NCBI RefSeq assembly: GCF_000003815.2
Contig: NC_049985.1
Span: 19,339,756 to 19,386,550 of the forward strand
DNA: 46,795 bases
From: Branchiostoma floridae
Taxonomy: Eukaryota > Chordata > Leptocardii > Amphioxiformes > Branchiostomatidae
Reading direction: 5' to 3'
Positions 12,194 through 21,586 of this stretch are shown here, piece by piece (within the stretch, counting starts at the first letter, position 1; every line of letters starts with the position of its first letter). Position numbers and translations under genes: made by a program. The notes under the pieces were generated by a model. That model worked only from the letters and a program-made list of their open reading frames with translations. It was not told the origin of the DNA and ran no database searches.

Positions 12194-15100
12194 ACGTGCG
12201 TGTGCATTTGTGTGCGTGTGTGTGCGTGCAAGCACACGTATATGCGTAAACAACCAGCACAACGAAAGAAGATGTCAATTGATTGCAAAGACTATCTGTG
12301 ATTTCCAAGGAAGGGACCTTCTTTTTTAGTTGAGTGCATGAATGCTCTTTTATGCCACACAGCAGGATCTAACAACTGCAGACTCAGACTCTTCCTTTAG
12401 AAATTAATGCAAATGTATACAAACTGAATTGGAATAAAATGACCCAAAATTCAAAATAGGTTTATGCACTGCATATGTACACGCCGTTGTTTATACTGGC
12501 CTTTTTGTAACTTGCCGTCATCTTACATTTACTGAGCCTATGAAAAGTACCAAACGAAGAACAAAGGCCAATTGAATTGGGGGAATTCTTTTGAAGAAAA
12601 AAATGAATTGGTAAAGATTTGCAAAAGATCACCAAACCCCTTTAATCAACGTATAGCCGTAAACAACAATTTCAAGTAATTTGTCCGGAGAGGAATTAAA
12701 AATTCTTTAATCGGAATATGCGAACTGCTGAAGATGACTGTTTTTTTTTTTTGTAGCTAATCACCATCCAGATTAATTAAACTTTTAACTAAGAATTTTA
12801 AAAGCCTTCCGTTCACAACTTTGAATGGTTGGAATTTTTTTTCTTCATTTTCGTTGGTTATTTGTTCCATTAATCGTTTTTATTTGATTATTTTAAAAGA
12901 GTTAAGGCATTATAATGCACAACTGTACAAAAGACTTGATTGTGATGATGGAGATGATGATATTATAAACTGTAACAAAATCTAGTTCCGGATAATATCT
13001 TCACATGCACATTGTTAGAAACATTTTAGTTGCACCTCCAAATGTAACATCCATTCATTGTTGATCTGCAAGTATGTTTTATAACACAGGACATTCGGTA
13101 AGTTCCTGCATAGAGGAGGAAAGCAAAGAAAAATCTCCTGGTACCGATGAGCTCAGGGAAAATCCTGGCAACGACAAGGACAACTGCATTGATGATGCAG
13201 AAATTAGCAACCCACGACAGGCTAGTCACCAACGTGGACACGGTGGACGGTCAACTGCAGAAGATACAAACAAGGTGGGCCGTAATGGTGCCCGCATGTT
13301 GGAGAACCCGATGTACGTGGCGGGTGTGTTACCACAAGACAACGGAGGTACGTTTGTCGTTTGCTACTGTTTCTACACCACAAAGACATTAAAGGGCCAT
13401 TAAATGGAAGTGTTTAAATCATAAATTTTCTTTTCCTATCATTAGTATCTAGATAATATATTGGTCAACGTATAATGCAGGACTTCAACTGAGAGTAGTA
13501 TGACACAGTTGATGAATTTACGTTTTTAACTAAGAGTAGTATGACACAGTTGATGACTTTACGTTTTTAACTTAGAGTAGTATGACAAAGTTGGTGACTT
13601 TATAGTTTTTAACTTAGAGTAGTATGACACAGTTGATGACTTTATAGTTTTTAACTTAGAGTAGTATGACACAGTTGATGACTTAACGTTTTTAACTTAG
13701 AGTAGTATGACGCATTTGATGACTTTACGTTTTTAACTTAGAGTAGTATGACACAGTTGGTGACTTTATAGTTTTTAACTTAGAGTAGTATGACACATTT
13801 GATGACTTAACGTTTTTAACTTAGAGTAGTATGACACAGTTGGTGACTTTATAGTTTTTAACTTAGAGTAGTATGACGCATTTGATGACTTTACGTTTTT
13901 AACTTAGAGTAGTATGACACAGTTGGTGACTTTATAGTTTTTAACTTAGAGTAGTATGACACATTTGATGACTTTACGTTTTTAACTTAGAATAGTATGA
14001 CACAGTTGGTGACTTTATAGTTTTCAATTTAGAGTAGTATAACACTGTTGTTGATTACTTTATAGTTTACCATACTCTTTAAATGTCCATAAAGATCACG
14101 TATTTTGACTTATGATCAGATCATGTGTACTGTTTTGTCCAGGAATCGTGAAAACTAGTTTTGTACATGTACTGGTTCCTTTTCTTCCTACTTGTCCTTA
14201 TAGGTGACATAAACAATCCTCGGTTTACGGTCACCATTGATCTTTATCATTGCAGTCATCAACAAGTATCACACAGTATAAAGTGAAAGGTTTCGTGGTA
14301 ACGTAAAGCTCTGGAGAATGCAATTTCACAGCAGTAATGACATGAAGAAATGGAATATTGTCCTCTCACAGGCAACAACGATGCTCCAGACGATCGTGTG
14401 TTCCCCATAAGCTTCAACGTGACATCGCACCGTGTCTGTGTAATCCTATGCGTCACAATCGCTTTAGTTGTAGCAGTCGCCATTGTTGCAGGAGTTGGTC
14501 ATGGTCTCGTCACATTTCTCGCAACCATGAAGGAGACTCATCCGATCAGACTCAACGGTTCTTTGGAGCGGAGTGGAACGTCAAACAGACCAGTGTCACC
14601 ATTCCCCATCACCCCTACCGGTTCTACACTGGGAAGCAAAAATGGAAACCTCTCGGTTGGTTCCCTACTTTGCATCCAACGTCAGTGTACCGAAAGTTCA
14701 AAATGGAACGAAACTAAACTAGAAAAGCTTTTTTAAAACCTGGTATAATTCAGAAGTTGCTGCACATTTGTTTATTCATAATTGTATAGAACATGTATCC
14801 AGAGTGTCGCACAGGGTCATTGCCCTGATTACTCTTCATATTAGACCAGTTTGCAGTCGTTTGTGGTGTTTAAGCCTTCTGATGGGGATGAGGTATATAC
14901 GTTAAGAGTTTCATCAGTTTGGAAAATGTTAAACAGTAGACAACCTAATCTCCAAGTAGATCTTACGGTAGCATAAGATAATATGAAAAGCTGGCAGAGA
15001 AGTAAAGCCGGAGTAGAAGTGTGTCTCGCTACCGGGGATCTGCCTTCACTGAAACAGGTAGGAGCATTTCTATACAACAGTGGTGTTACTGCCCCTCCCT

Positions 15101-18100
15101 GTAGCCACGCGGTAATGATTTTACCAGCGACGTACACTGGGACAAAGTCAGCATATGTCCCAGTTCGAAGTTAGCACCAAACAGGAAGGAGGACAATTAG
15201 CACCTACACTGCAAGCACAGTTTGATTGGGAAACAATTAGATGTTAATAGCCCTTGTTCTAGCCGACTGGGTGTAGATTCTACATTGCAGATGGGAACCT
15301 CCTGGCTGACTACACTCCTTGGCCAGTTTGATACTGTCTTATGCCATCGTAGAATCTGCTTGGAGATTATAGACAATTTATTTTATTTATTGGTTAGGCT
15401 GTTGGGAACACACCACCAGGGCTGCCCAACTAGCCCGTGGCTATTACAAAGGGCTAACCCTGAAATTATAGACAACCCAATTTTATTATTCTGCAAACTT
15501 GTTGTGAGTGAAACTCTTTAATTGCACTGTCATGTTCATTTATATAAGCACCGATAAAAACTATTCTTTATGCACTGATGTTTTATATATTACCACGTGG
15601 GCGTTTGTTGCTTTTTGTTCTAACGTTTTTATTTCTTTATGTATTAACACAAAAACATGATGGAACATTTTTGATGATGTAACTTAGATAAGTAACTGTT
15701 TTGAACAAGTTTTAATATTTGTCTGACTTTAAAACGATTTCTACCTTATCAAAGCATTTTTATCATCGATCGAATGGATTATCCGGATCAGTTTCTGAAC
15801 TGTTGCAACATTAAAGCTACCATTTTGAAAATTATGCAAATTATTAGAACATGCTCTAACAGTGAAAACCAAGCTAAAGTTATTCGAAACTTAATCTAGA
15901 TTTTCACTGTTAGAACATTTTGTCACAACAAATTTTGATTATTTTGACTAAAATAAAAATAAAAAACTCACTACAAAAAATATCAAAGAATCATATGGGT
16001 GACTTGAAATTGACTTATTCTGATTTCAACATCTTAAACAGCCCGTGACGACGGAAGATGCAGCACCTTTGCCTTCACGAAAGGCAACTGATGATGTCTC
16101 GATGCCTATTGTGTCTTCTACTGACCTGGATCTGGAAACAAGGGTGTTTCCGCAAACTGGAACAGCAAAGGCAGTCTCGACGGCAACTACAACTCAGGTA
16201 AGGAATAGTTCATTTAAGGTAGTACTGCGCCCAACATATGCTAGGAAGCATATGCTGGTACTGTTTTTACTATGCAAACAATAGTGAAAATTTCCCAGCA
16301 CCACAAGGGTTTGAAATGTAATTAATGCATTGTAAGAATGGTGACCACTATGCTGAAGCTAAGGGCACAACCCACCGTACGTGCAATTTGTCCGTGCTTT
16401 TTTGGGGGGAGGCCACGTCCGCCACGTATTTCTGAAAACGTTCAGGCTGTACAGGGCAGGCGCGTCGCCCGTACGTACTGGCACCTACAGGGGGCGAATC
16501 CGCAGGACGGTGCACGTGGCACACAAAGTTTTGCCTGCACGTAAAGTTCTACGGCGTGTCTGCGTGCTCAAAATCCGTCGGATTCCCTACGAGTTCGTGC
16601 GGAGGCGGATCCCACCTACGGATCCCAAAAGATTGTCCAGGTATTCGCACGTACGGCGGGTTGTGCCATTAGCTTTAGTAAGTAAAAAGTGCTGCACCTG
16701 TATGCATTCTTAATCTTCAAATACAAATGAGTTATATTCTCATGCATAAACATGTACATCTTAAACAGCTCATGATGGTTGTGATGGAAGATTCAACCAA
16801 ATTATGCGACAACGTTGTTTTGACAGATGACAGCTGGTGGTGTGACGATGCCAACTATGTTCTTTACCAATCTGGAAACGAGGGTGTTTCCGCAAACCCG
16901 AACAGCACATGTAGTCACGCCTACAGCTACAGCTAACGTAAGAAGAACTCTAAGACTTTTGAAATGCCCTAGTCTATATCATATAATGAAATGCAGTTTA
17001 CATGTTCTATAATGTTATCTTTAATACAAAACTGTCCTTGTCGAAAAATGATCTTAGCCTAAGATACACAAGGGAACAGTTACTCAAACAACTGGATAAA
17101 GTTTTGCTTGAGACTGTAACCTTGCGTAACTCTATTTGATTGTGAAGGAAGAGGATATGTGTCCACTATTGTATGTTAATGAGGCTGTGACGTCACTCAT
17201 AGGATTTTAGTCTTGATAGGGATTCCATGATGCTTTTTGGTCTCTCGCCATAATGATGGCCGTCTTGTATGTGAATAAAGGCGTCTTTCAGTCAAGTTTT
17301 ATCGATATCCACGCCTTTAAGTCACTTGACCCGCATCTCCTGGTTATATGACGACGCAATAGTCTTCCTTACTTGGAAGAACATATTTAAGACGAGTAGT
17401 AATGTCGATCGATTCTAATCTTAAAACTGTATCATGTTTCCGCAGGCAAACGCAGCGGTAAATATAGATAAAGTAAGAAAATGTTGAAGATATGTAAAAT
17501 GCCTTATCCTATAATAATGATTCACAGTTCGGCACTGTACAGTCTTACGAACATGTTTGTATTATCATTTGTCGCCAGGTTTTTACACATTCTGTCGAAA
17601 GCACAGGGATTCACCAGCTTCAAAACACTACAAAGCAACAACTTCTAAAGACCATCGAAGGTATGACACTCAGGCAACAAAATATGTGTATCCCTTGGTC
17701 CTATTCTAGTAGGCATTGGCAAATTCAAATAGAGTTATCGTTTTCAGACGTTTTTTTGCCAAAAAAAATGGCTCTGCTATTCCAAACCTAGCCGTTGTAG
17801 GGGGGGGGGGGAACTTATGTCACTTCATCTTTAGCAAGCACAAGCGCTAACACCTTAAAATCGTGACCATAGCTTTATAGATTAACTAAACTTTACCTAG
17901 CCAACACCAACTTGAAAATGCCATTTACCAACGCAGATGAACCTTAAGCTTCATGCCCATAGCTTGTTTAGAACACGAGAGAGAAAAACCGAAAGTTTTG
18001 CTTCAGTATCAATAGAAGAATCCAGGAGGCCCAAATCTATTTAGTCAATTTCTGCCCTGCCACATGTTGATGTTATTGTTGTTGTGCGCTAGAGTAAATG

Positions 18101-18886
18101 GTTGATTTGCCGCCAAGTAAATGTAGTATGGTACCTGTTTTTAATCTGAAATTGTTTGACGCATAATAAAAGTAAGCCCTCGAGTTTGGAATAAAAAAAA
18201 TAATAATCGTGTTTATTCGCGATCTGATCCGATAATCTGATACTTAGGTACTTTAGAAATACTAGACTTTTCTCTCTCTTTTATCAGTGTTGGCAGAGCA
18301 TATGTGAAGTGCTTTTTTTCAGTTTCTTGTCCCGAAGGTTACCAATTGCGGCGTGGCATTTGCTACAAGGCCTTCTACACACGGAAGACCTTCATTGATG
18401 CAGCCGCGACCTGTCGTCAAGATGGTGGCACCCTCCCCAAGCCCAAAGACGCTGGAACCAACGCCTTCCTGGTCTCCCTATACAAGTTCGCGGACGATAT
18501 AAACAGTGCCATCTGGTTGGCACTGCAGAGCCAGAAAGGGCGCTACATGTGGGTGGATGGTTCTCCTCTTGGAACGTTTTCCCCGTGGTACTATTGGTTT
18601 CACCTAGCACAAGCTGCAGACCACAAGGATGCCACAAATTGCGCAGTTCTCGACAAAAGAGGGGAGTGGGTCGACCTGCCATGTCACTGGGAAAGGGGCT
18701 TTATCTGCCAGGTCAAAGGTACTCAAAGAAACCTTATATTTAATGTCAACATCGTTCTAAGTGATTAGAATCTAATTGTTTAATTTGTGATGGCATTATA
18801 CATGTATTGAAATTATTGTCCTCACCAACCGTATCTCATATCATTAACGTTAGTTTATTTCTAATTTATTTTCAGGACGTCCATAG
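7653..18886 (+). CDS. Type II membrane C-type lectin-domain protein with repeated NPxY-type cytoplasmic cassettes
   Basis: Twelve exons: 7653-7758, 8206-8394, 9810-10055, 11849-12094, 13090-13347, 14372-14655, 16042-16197, 16827-16937, 17446-17472, 17579-17660, 18323-18718, 18876-18886. They total 2112 nt (703 aa) with consistent phases: the cytoplasmic exons are 1-1, the stalk exons 0-0 and the lectin exon 1-1. In order, the protein has an N-terminal tail with four related cassettes (about residues 36-349), one hydrophobic helix near 370-392, a Ser/Thr/Pro-rich stalk, then a lectin domain near 569-700 and a GRP C-terminus. There is no signal peptide, so a type II orientation in the plasma membrane is expected. 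Weak points are exon 1 (an in-frame ATG at 8199 is an alternative start) and the donor of exon 6. Ligand and signalling role are unknown. Confidence 0.75.
7828..8025 (-). mobile_element. Probable retroposon 3' end, minus orientation
   Basis: Read on the minus strand, the sequence runs GGGCAGCCTTCAAAGG, then a small hairpin (GGTGCATTTTTGCACC), then a tail built of repeated AAAGAAATA words. A short terminal repeat tail of this sort is typical of SINE or LINE 3' ends. It lies in the first intron of the lectin gene, and no open frame remains. Confidence 0.4.
8206..8394 (+). CDS. Lectin gene exon 2, diverged cassette with YSQL and NQKY
   Basis: The acceptor is CATGACAG| and the donor is CAAG|GTAACG. 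The exon has 63 codons and phases 1-1. It encodes an acidic peptide with TYSQLPG and, near its end, NQKYGRGALRQGE. That end lines up with NPMYAAGVLRQD in the three following cassettes, so this is probably the most diverged copy. The YSQL with acidic residues upstream resembles YxxL signalling motifs of vertebrate type II lectin receptors. That comparison is only suggestive. Confidence 0.75.
8446..8503. repeat. GT-rich microsatellite 52 bp after exon 2
   Basis: Imperfect (GT)n with GTTT interruptions. Similar GT tracts follow exons 3 and 4 at a comparable distance (10139, 12161). Confidence 0.85.
8503..8877. mobile_element. Second, partial copy of the TTAA-type element (right half)
   Basis: This matches 6250-6624 in order: TGACGTCATATTG..GTC, ATTGGCAACAAAAG, the GTCATAATTACGTCAT block, CCAAATTTGGTGATCG, a G/C-run with GTCAAAAGAGCCCCCC, and AAAAAGCGCGGTCTG near a final TTAA (8874). 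The left half is missing. It joins the GT tract in intron 2 of the lectin gene. Confidence 0.7.
9810..10055 (+). CDS. Lectin gene exon 3, cassette copy with NTMY
   Basis: The acceptor is TTTGCGCAG| and the donor is GGAG|GTACGT, with phases 1-1 and 82 codons. It carries ETEEQSPGTNES, YYSNIVGNYC, PRQASHQSGHGGQ, AEDTDK and FENTMYAAGVLRQDDG. The P of the NPxY pattern is replaced by T here, so clathrin/PTB-type recognition may be weakened. It contains an extra YSNI (YxxI-type) motif that is altered in exon 4 to YSDN. Confidence 0.85.
10139..10193. repeat. GT-rich microsatellite after exon 3
   Basis: Imperfect (GT)n with GCGT interruptions, 84 bp downstream of the exon 3 donor. Confidence 0.85.
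10619..10660. repeat. TATA/GATA microsatellite
   Basis: (TA)n-(GATA)n-(TA)n tract between two copies of the intronic duplication module. Confidence 0.85.
11849..12094 (+). CDS. Lectin gene exon 4, cassette copy with NPMY
   Basis: The acceptor is TTGCTCAG| and the donor is GGAG|GTACGT. It is 246 nt with phases 1-1, colinear with exon 3 and nearly identical in many stretches. It ends LFKNPMYAAGVLRQDEG, which has the complete NPxY pattern used for clathrin-mediated endocytosis and PTB-domain docking in many receptors. That role is inferred from the motif alone. Confidence 0.85.
12161..12240. repeat. GT-rich microsatellite after exon 4
   Basis: A long (GT)n run followed by GCGT/GCAT-interrupted repeats, 66 bp after the exon 4 donor. 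Confidence 0.9.
13090..13347 (+). CDS. Lectin gene exon 5, cassette copy with NPMY
   Basis: The acceptor is ATAACACAG| and the donor is GGAG|GTACGT, with 86 codons and phases 1-1. The first third has diverged (ESKEKSPGTDEL, NDKDNC). The second part keeps NPRQASHQRGHGG, AEDTNK and LENPMYVAGVLPQDNG. It is the cassette nearest the membrane and retains the NPxY pattern. Confidence 0.85.
13490..14070. repeat. 41/42-bp minisatellite with dimeric higher-order pattern (about 14 units)
   Basis: The unit starts AGAGTAGTATGACACAG and ends TTTTTAACTT. Starts fall at 13492, 13533, 13574, 13616 and so on. Two unit types, CAGTTGGTGACTTTATAG (42 bp) and CATTTGATGACTTTACG (41 bp), alternate from about 13700 to 14030, giving an 83-bp higher-order repeat. 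It lies wholly in the intron between exons 5 and 6 of the lectin gene. Confidence 0.95.
14372..14655 (+). CDS. Lectin gene exon 6, transmembrane segment and proximal stalk
   Basis: After the acceptor CCTCTCACAG| (phase 1), the peptide reads GNNDAPDDR and then a 22-residue hydrophobic run starting VCVILCVTIALVV. Next comes a Ser/Thr/Pro-rich segment with an N-x-S site (LNGSLERSG). The next exon needs phase 0. The only suitable GT I see is TCG|GTTGGT at 14656, a weak donor. If it is not used, the frame stays open to TAA at 14734-14736, giving a membrane-bound form without the lectin domain. Confidence 0.65.
14737..16041. other. Intron 6, no gene seen
   Basis: It contains CTCCAAGTAGATCTTACGG (14951), a variant of a word seen elsewhere in the window, and short open frames without homology that I recognise. 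Near 15850 and 15905 there is a short inverted pair (GAACATGCTCTAACAGTG with CACTGTTAGAACATTTTG). Confidence 0.4.
16042..16197 (+). CDS. Lectin gene exon 7, stalk
   Basis: The acceptor is CATCTTAAACAG| and the donor is CTCAG|GTAAGG, with 52 codons and phases 0-0. The peptide is Thr/Ser/Ala-rich (VTTEDAAPLPSR, DLETRVFPQTGTAK, STATTTQ), consistent with an extended, O-glycosylated extracellular stalk. Exon 8 is a duplicate of its second half. Confidence 0.75.
16356..16675. mobile_element. GC-rich inverted-repeat element (MITE, about 320 bp)
   Basis: The left end reads AAGCTAAGGGCACAACCCAC followed by CGTACGTGC. The right end, reverse-complemented, reads AAGCTAATGGCACAACCCGC followed by CGTACGTGC. 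The two arms are about 30 bp. The inside is GC-rich with no convincing coding. It sits between the duplicated exons 7 and 8 of the lectin gene. No clear target-site duplication was found. Confidence 0.8.
16827..16937 (+). CDS. Lectin gene exon 8, duplicated stalk exon with shifted acceptor
   Basis: The preferred exon starts after GTTGTTTTGACAG| (16826) and ends CTAAC|GTAAGA, with 37 codons and phases 0-0. Its peptide (FTNLETRVFPQTRTAHVV, TPTATAN) is clearly a copy of exon 7. The ancestral acceptor CATCTTAAACAG at 16757-16768 is still present. Using it puts the exon in another frame that hits TAA before the donor. Confidence 0.65.
17446..17472 (+). CDS. Lectin gene exon 9, 27-nt stalk microexon
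   Basis: TTTCCGCAG|, then nine codons (ANAAVNIDK), then AAA|GTAAGA, with phases 0-0. Both splice sites are strong and the exon can be skipped without a frame change. Confidence 0.5.
17579..17660 (+). CDS. Lectin gene exon 10, membrane-distal stalk
   Basis: The acceptor is GTCGCCAG| and the donor is GAAG|GTATGA, with phases 0-1. It encodes VFTHSVESTG followed by HQLQNTTKQQLLKTIEG. The Gln/Leu-rich spacing could form a short coiled coil just before the lectin domain, and NTT is an N-glycosylation sequon. Confidence 0.65.
18323..18718 (+). CDS. Lectin gene exon 11, C-type lectin domain
   Basis: The acceptor is CTTTTTTTCAG| and the donor is AAAG|GTACTC, with phases 1-1 and a single-exon domain. 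The six cysteines of the long form are present: SCPEGY, GICYKAF, ATCRQDGG, TNCAVL, LPCHWE, FICQ. The WIGL-type core is WLAL, followed by MWVDGSPL. At the position of the EPN/QPD calcium-sugar triplet (ten residues before TNC) the sequence is QAA, without the cis-proline. WND is replaced by WVD. The fold should be kept, but canonical calcium-dependent sugar binding is unlikely. Confidence 0.93.
18876..18886 (+). CDS. Lectin gene terminal exon (GRP-stop)
   Basis: TTTATTTTCAG|GACGTCCATAG completes a Gly codon, then Arg-Pro and TAG. If intron 11 is retained, the frame reads 17 further codons to TAG at 18766-18768. Confidence 0.7.
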
Positions 18887-19345
18887 CCGCCAGGCAGACA
18901 GACAGATGTACAACGGATCCTTGACAACTTGAAAGTCGACAACTCACATTTAAAATGAAAAGGTTAAAATTCAATCAATGGGCTGAAGTTTTCAAATCAC
19001 TCGAAGACATGATCATGACGCCCAATTGACTGTACAATCATGATGAGAAATAACTACTTCCAACTGTACTGTTGTAACGGTGTACAATGTATTGGTAATC
19101 ACCATATTGTCGAGTCTTACAGAAAATATAAAGAGTGAATATTGTTTCTATGGTTACGGCGATCAATGTGCATACAGAAGTTGAACACACACCATTGCCA
19201 GTTGACTAACCCTCTGCTGTAGTGCTTGTACGCGTTTTGAGTCCTTAGGATTCTAAAAGTCATAATCGTACGGAAGAGGTATGTGTACATTATCATTTAT
19301 AATTTTGTTCTGAGATTTTTCTCAGAATAGTTCTCATTAGAAAGT

Positions 19346-19351
19346 AATAAA
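19346..19351 (+). terminator. Candidate polyadenylation signal of the lectin gene
   Basis: This is the first AATAAA after the stop codon, 460 nt downstream. Another AATAAA lies at 19919-19924. Confidence 0.45.
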
Positions 19352-21586
19352 AATTATTTCTTTTACTTATTTATACATTTAATTAGACATCTTACTTAGA
19401 CAACTAATTTAGACATCGTATGTGATTCTTCAGGGCTTAGAGTTTTTCAAAAATAGTTGCAACATTTTCAAAATGGTAGAGTTGACAATTGCCCTCAAAG
19501 GTATGTAGCGAGTCCTGCTGTATGGTCTGTTTCTGTATATTAACAATTTTACGGCTGGAAGCCGGTAGTTCTTTTGTTAAAAGTCATCTGTGTAGGACGT
19601 TCTGACAGACTTTCTTACCAGGAAACTAATAACAAACTATCTAAAAATTGTTTGAATCATAATATTTTGAACATGGACAAATGGTAACTCGAGAATGAAA
19701 TGTTTTGAAAGCAAAGTATGCATTTTATAGAAATGTTTTGAACATACTGAAAAACGGAAAGAAATAAGCAGAAAGTGTAACAAAGATTCAATATCTTTAA
19801 AACAGTTACCTATCTCTGATTTCTAGATGAATCATATTTTGGTTTGATAAAACAACAAACACCCAAGGGGTAATGTAAAATTGAATTAATTTTGACTGCA
19901 TTGCATGCTTATTTAGCCAATAAAACTCATGTAAATTTCAATTGTTTCATCGTGTATGGTGTCTGTTTTGAAAATTCAGCTATCTCGTATATTTTTACCC
20001 CTCTCATTTTTTGCAGTCTGCATATAGGATGACAGTGAAATTCTAACAGTCGAATATCAAATAATGGGCTAACTTTGTTTTCAGATTCACTTGTGATTAT
20101 GACGACCCAAAATCTAGTAGTGATATGATATATTGATATGTAAAGATAGTCAGACGTTTCAGATAATATCCATTATCTTTTATTAGTGACAAACGTCTGT
20201 TTCGAAAGTCATATCAAGTTGCTTGGGTAATTGCTTGTTTGGCGTATCTTACTACTCGGTCTAACCTGCATCGACGTAAAAATGAACATAATTATTGAGA
20301 AACGACTAGGCACACTATCCCGCTGCAATGGTGTAGTGAGTACTCACCTTACAGGCGGTGTAGACATATCGTAGAGTTTGAACTACGTATGCCGCACAAG
20401 AAATACCAACTATGTAAGACCTTTATACTGAAAAAATTAACAAGCGACAATTTACAACCATGTGCAGGGGTCCCACGGTTTCGAACAACTTGATTAAGAC
20501 GTTAAAGTTTAGTTTGGGTTTTGCTGTGTTCAAGAGTCACACTAAAGCTGAATTCATATTTAAAAACCCATACATTTTCCTGATTTGGTTTACACTTCAT
20601 TTCTCAACTTTTAAGCAATGTCCATACATTATTGCCTAAGTTATTGTTTTCCAATAGATAATGTGTCAATCAATACATAATCAGCCGAATTTTGTGGAAT
20701 TCACCTTGGGATGAATTACGTGATGTGTGTTTTATAAAACAATAATGACACTCACTAAACCCATGCAGGCCCTACCCATGCATTCCCTATACGCATAGAC
20801 ACTTTGTTTATCGTACATATTTTCGGAATAGATGAGGTACGCTAAGCACACCGAGAAGGCAAATTACTCATAAGATAGCAAAGAATACAAGAAGAAGGCG
20901 AGATTTCTTAGCGAACCTGAAATTAGTTTTGTAACCTTACCTAAGATTTTTGCATTGTATTCAGCCATATGATTAATTCAATTAGAGGGTACTTAGGGAG
21001 TTTAGTAGAACATAGAATGCTTTTGAGGCACGTGGAGCAACTGTGTACTTTATCATATAATGTGAAGTAGTATGCAGTTATCACTTCCTAAAATTGATAT
21101 CTATCGGAAAATAACACTCCCGTGTGGAGTGGAATGCCCATTTAAAACAAAACATTACCTTGTGGAGAAGATAGAAATATACCGACGGACATAACGTAAA
21201 CCCTTAGTAATTATAAAACAAATCTACAAAATAACAATCCCTTTAAGCTATTGTCAATAGTGGATAATGGCAATAAAAACAGTAGATTCTGATGAATTGT
21301 AGACATGGTGGATTTTGGAGCAATGTATTCGCTGCAAAATTTTTAAAGTTCTAAAAAAGCATGCATCATCGCCAAATTAAAGAAGACCAGAGTCATCAAC
21401 ATTTTCTCGATCACCCCAGAAATAATTAGTATTTTTCTTATACCTTCTTATATCTGTCAGCTATACTGATAATAGCGGCATACCTAACAAGCATGAGCAA
21501 CATGACATCGGCCGTAGTATGGTAAATGACGACCTTTATCTACGGTATTTTAAAACAGGGTATTTAAGGATATTAAGTCGAAGGAA

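Larger units (their letters stand above)
9480..13030. repeat. Tandem segmental duplication of cassette exon plus flanking intron (about 1.9-2 kb unit)
   Basis: Sequence upstream of exon 3 (TTCAAGTGATTTCTTCGG, AGAATTGCTT..TTTGTAAC, CCATCTTTTCTT, AACGGTTAAAG) recurs upstream of exon 4 at about 11530-11690, and both exons are exactly 246 nt. A downstream module beginning AACTGAATTGGAATAAAATG occurs at about 10378, 10663 and 12421. GGATAATATCTTCACAT occurs at both 11274 and 12993. The cassette was therefore copied together with its introns. A direct 30-bp repeat lies inside one module (about 10488-10553). Confidence 0.85.

Noticed and set aside
13490-14070. Array resembling a CRISPR (regular repeats of about 41 bp)
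   Set aside because: Units are contiguous with no spacers, and the locus is a eukaryotic intron.
14358-14717. 119-codon alternative frame over the membrane-segment exon
   Set aside because: A shadow frame; the frame that is in phase with the neighbouring exons gives the hydrophobic helix.
16338-16713. Arg-rich plus-strand frames (68 and 110 codons)
   Set aside because: They coincide with the GC-rich inverted-repeat element; GC richness removes stop codons by chance.
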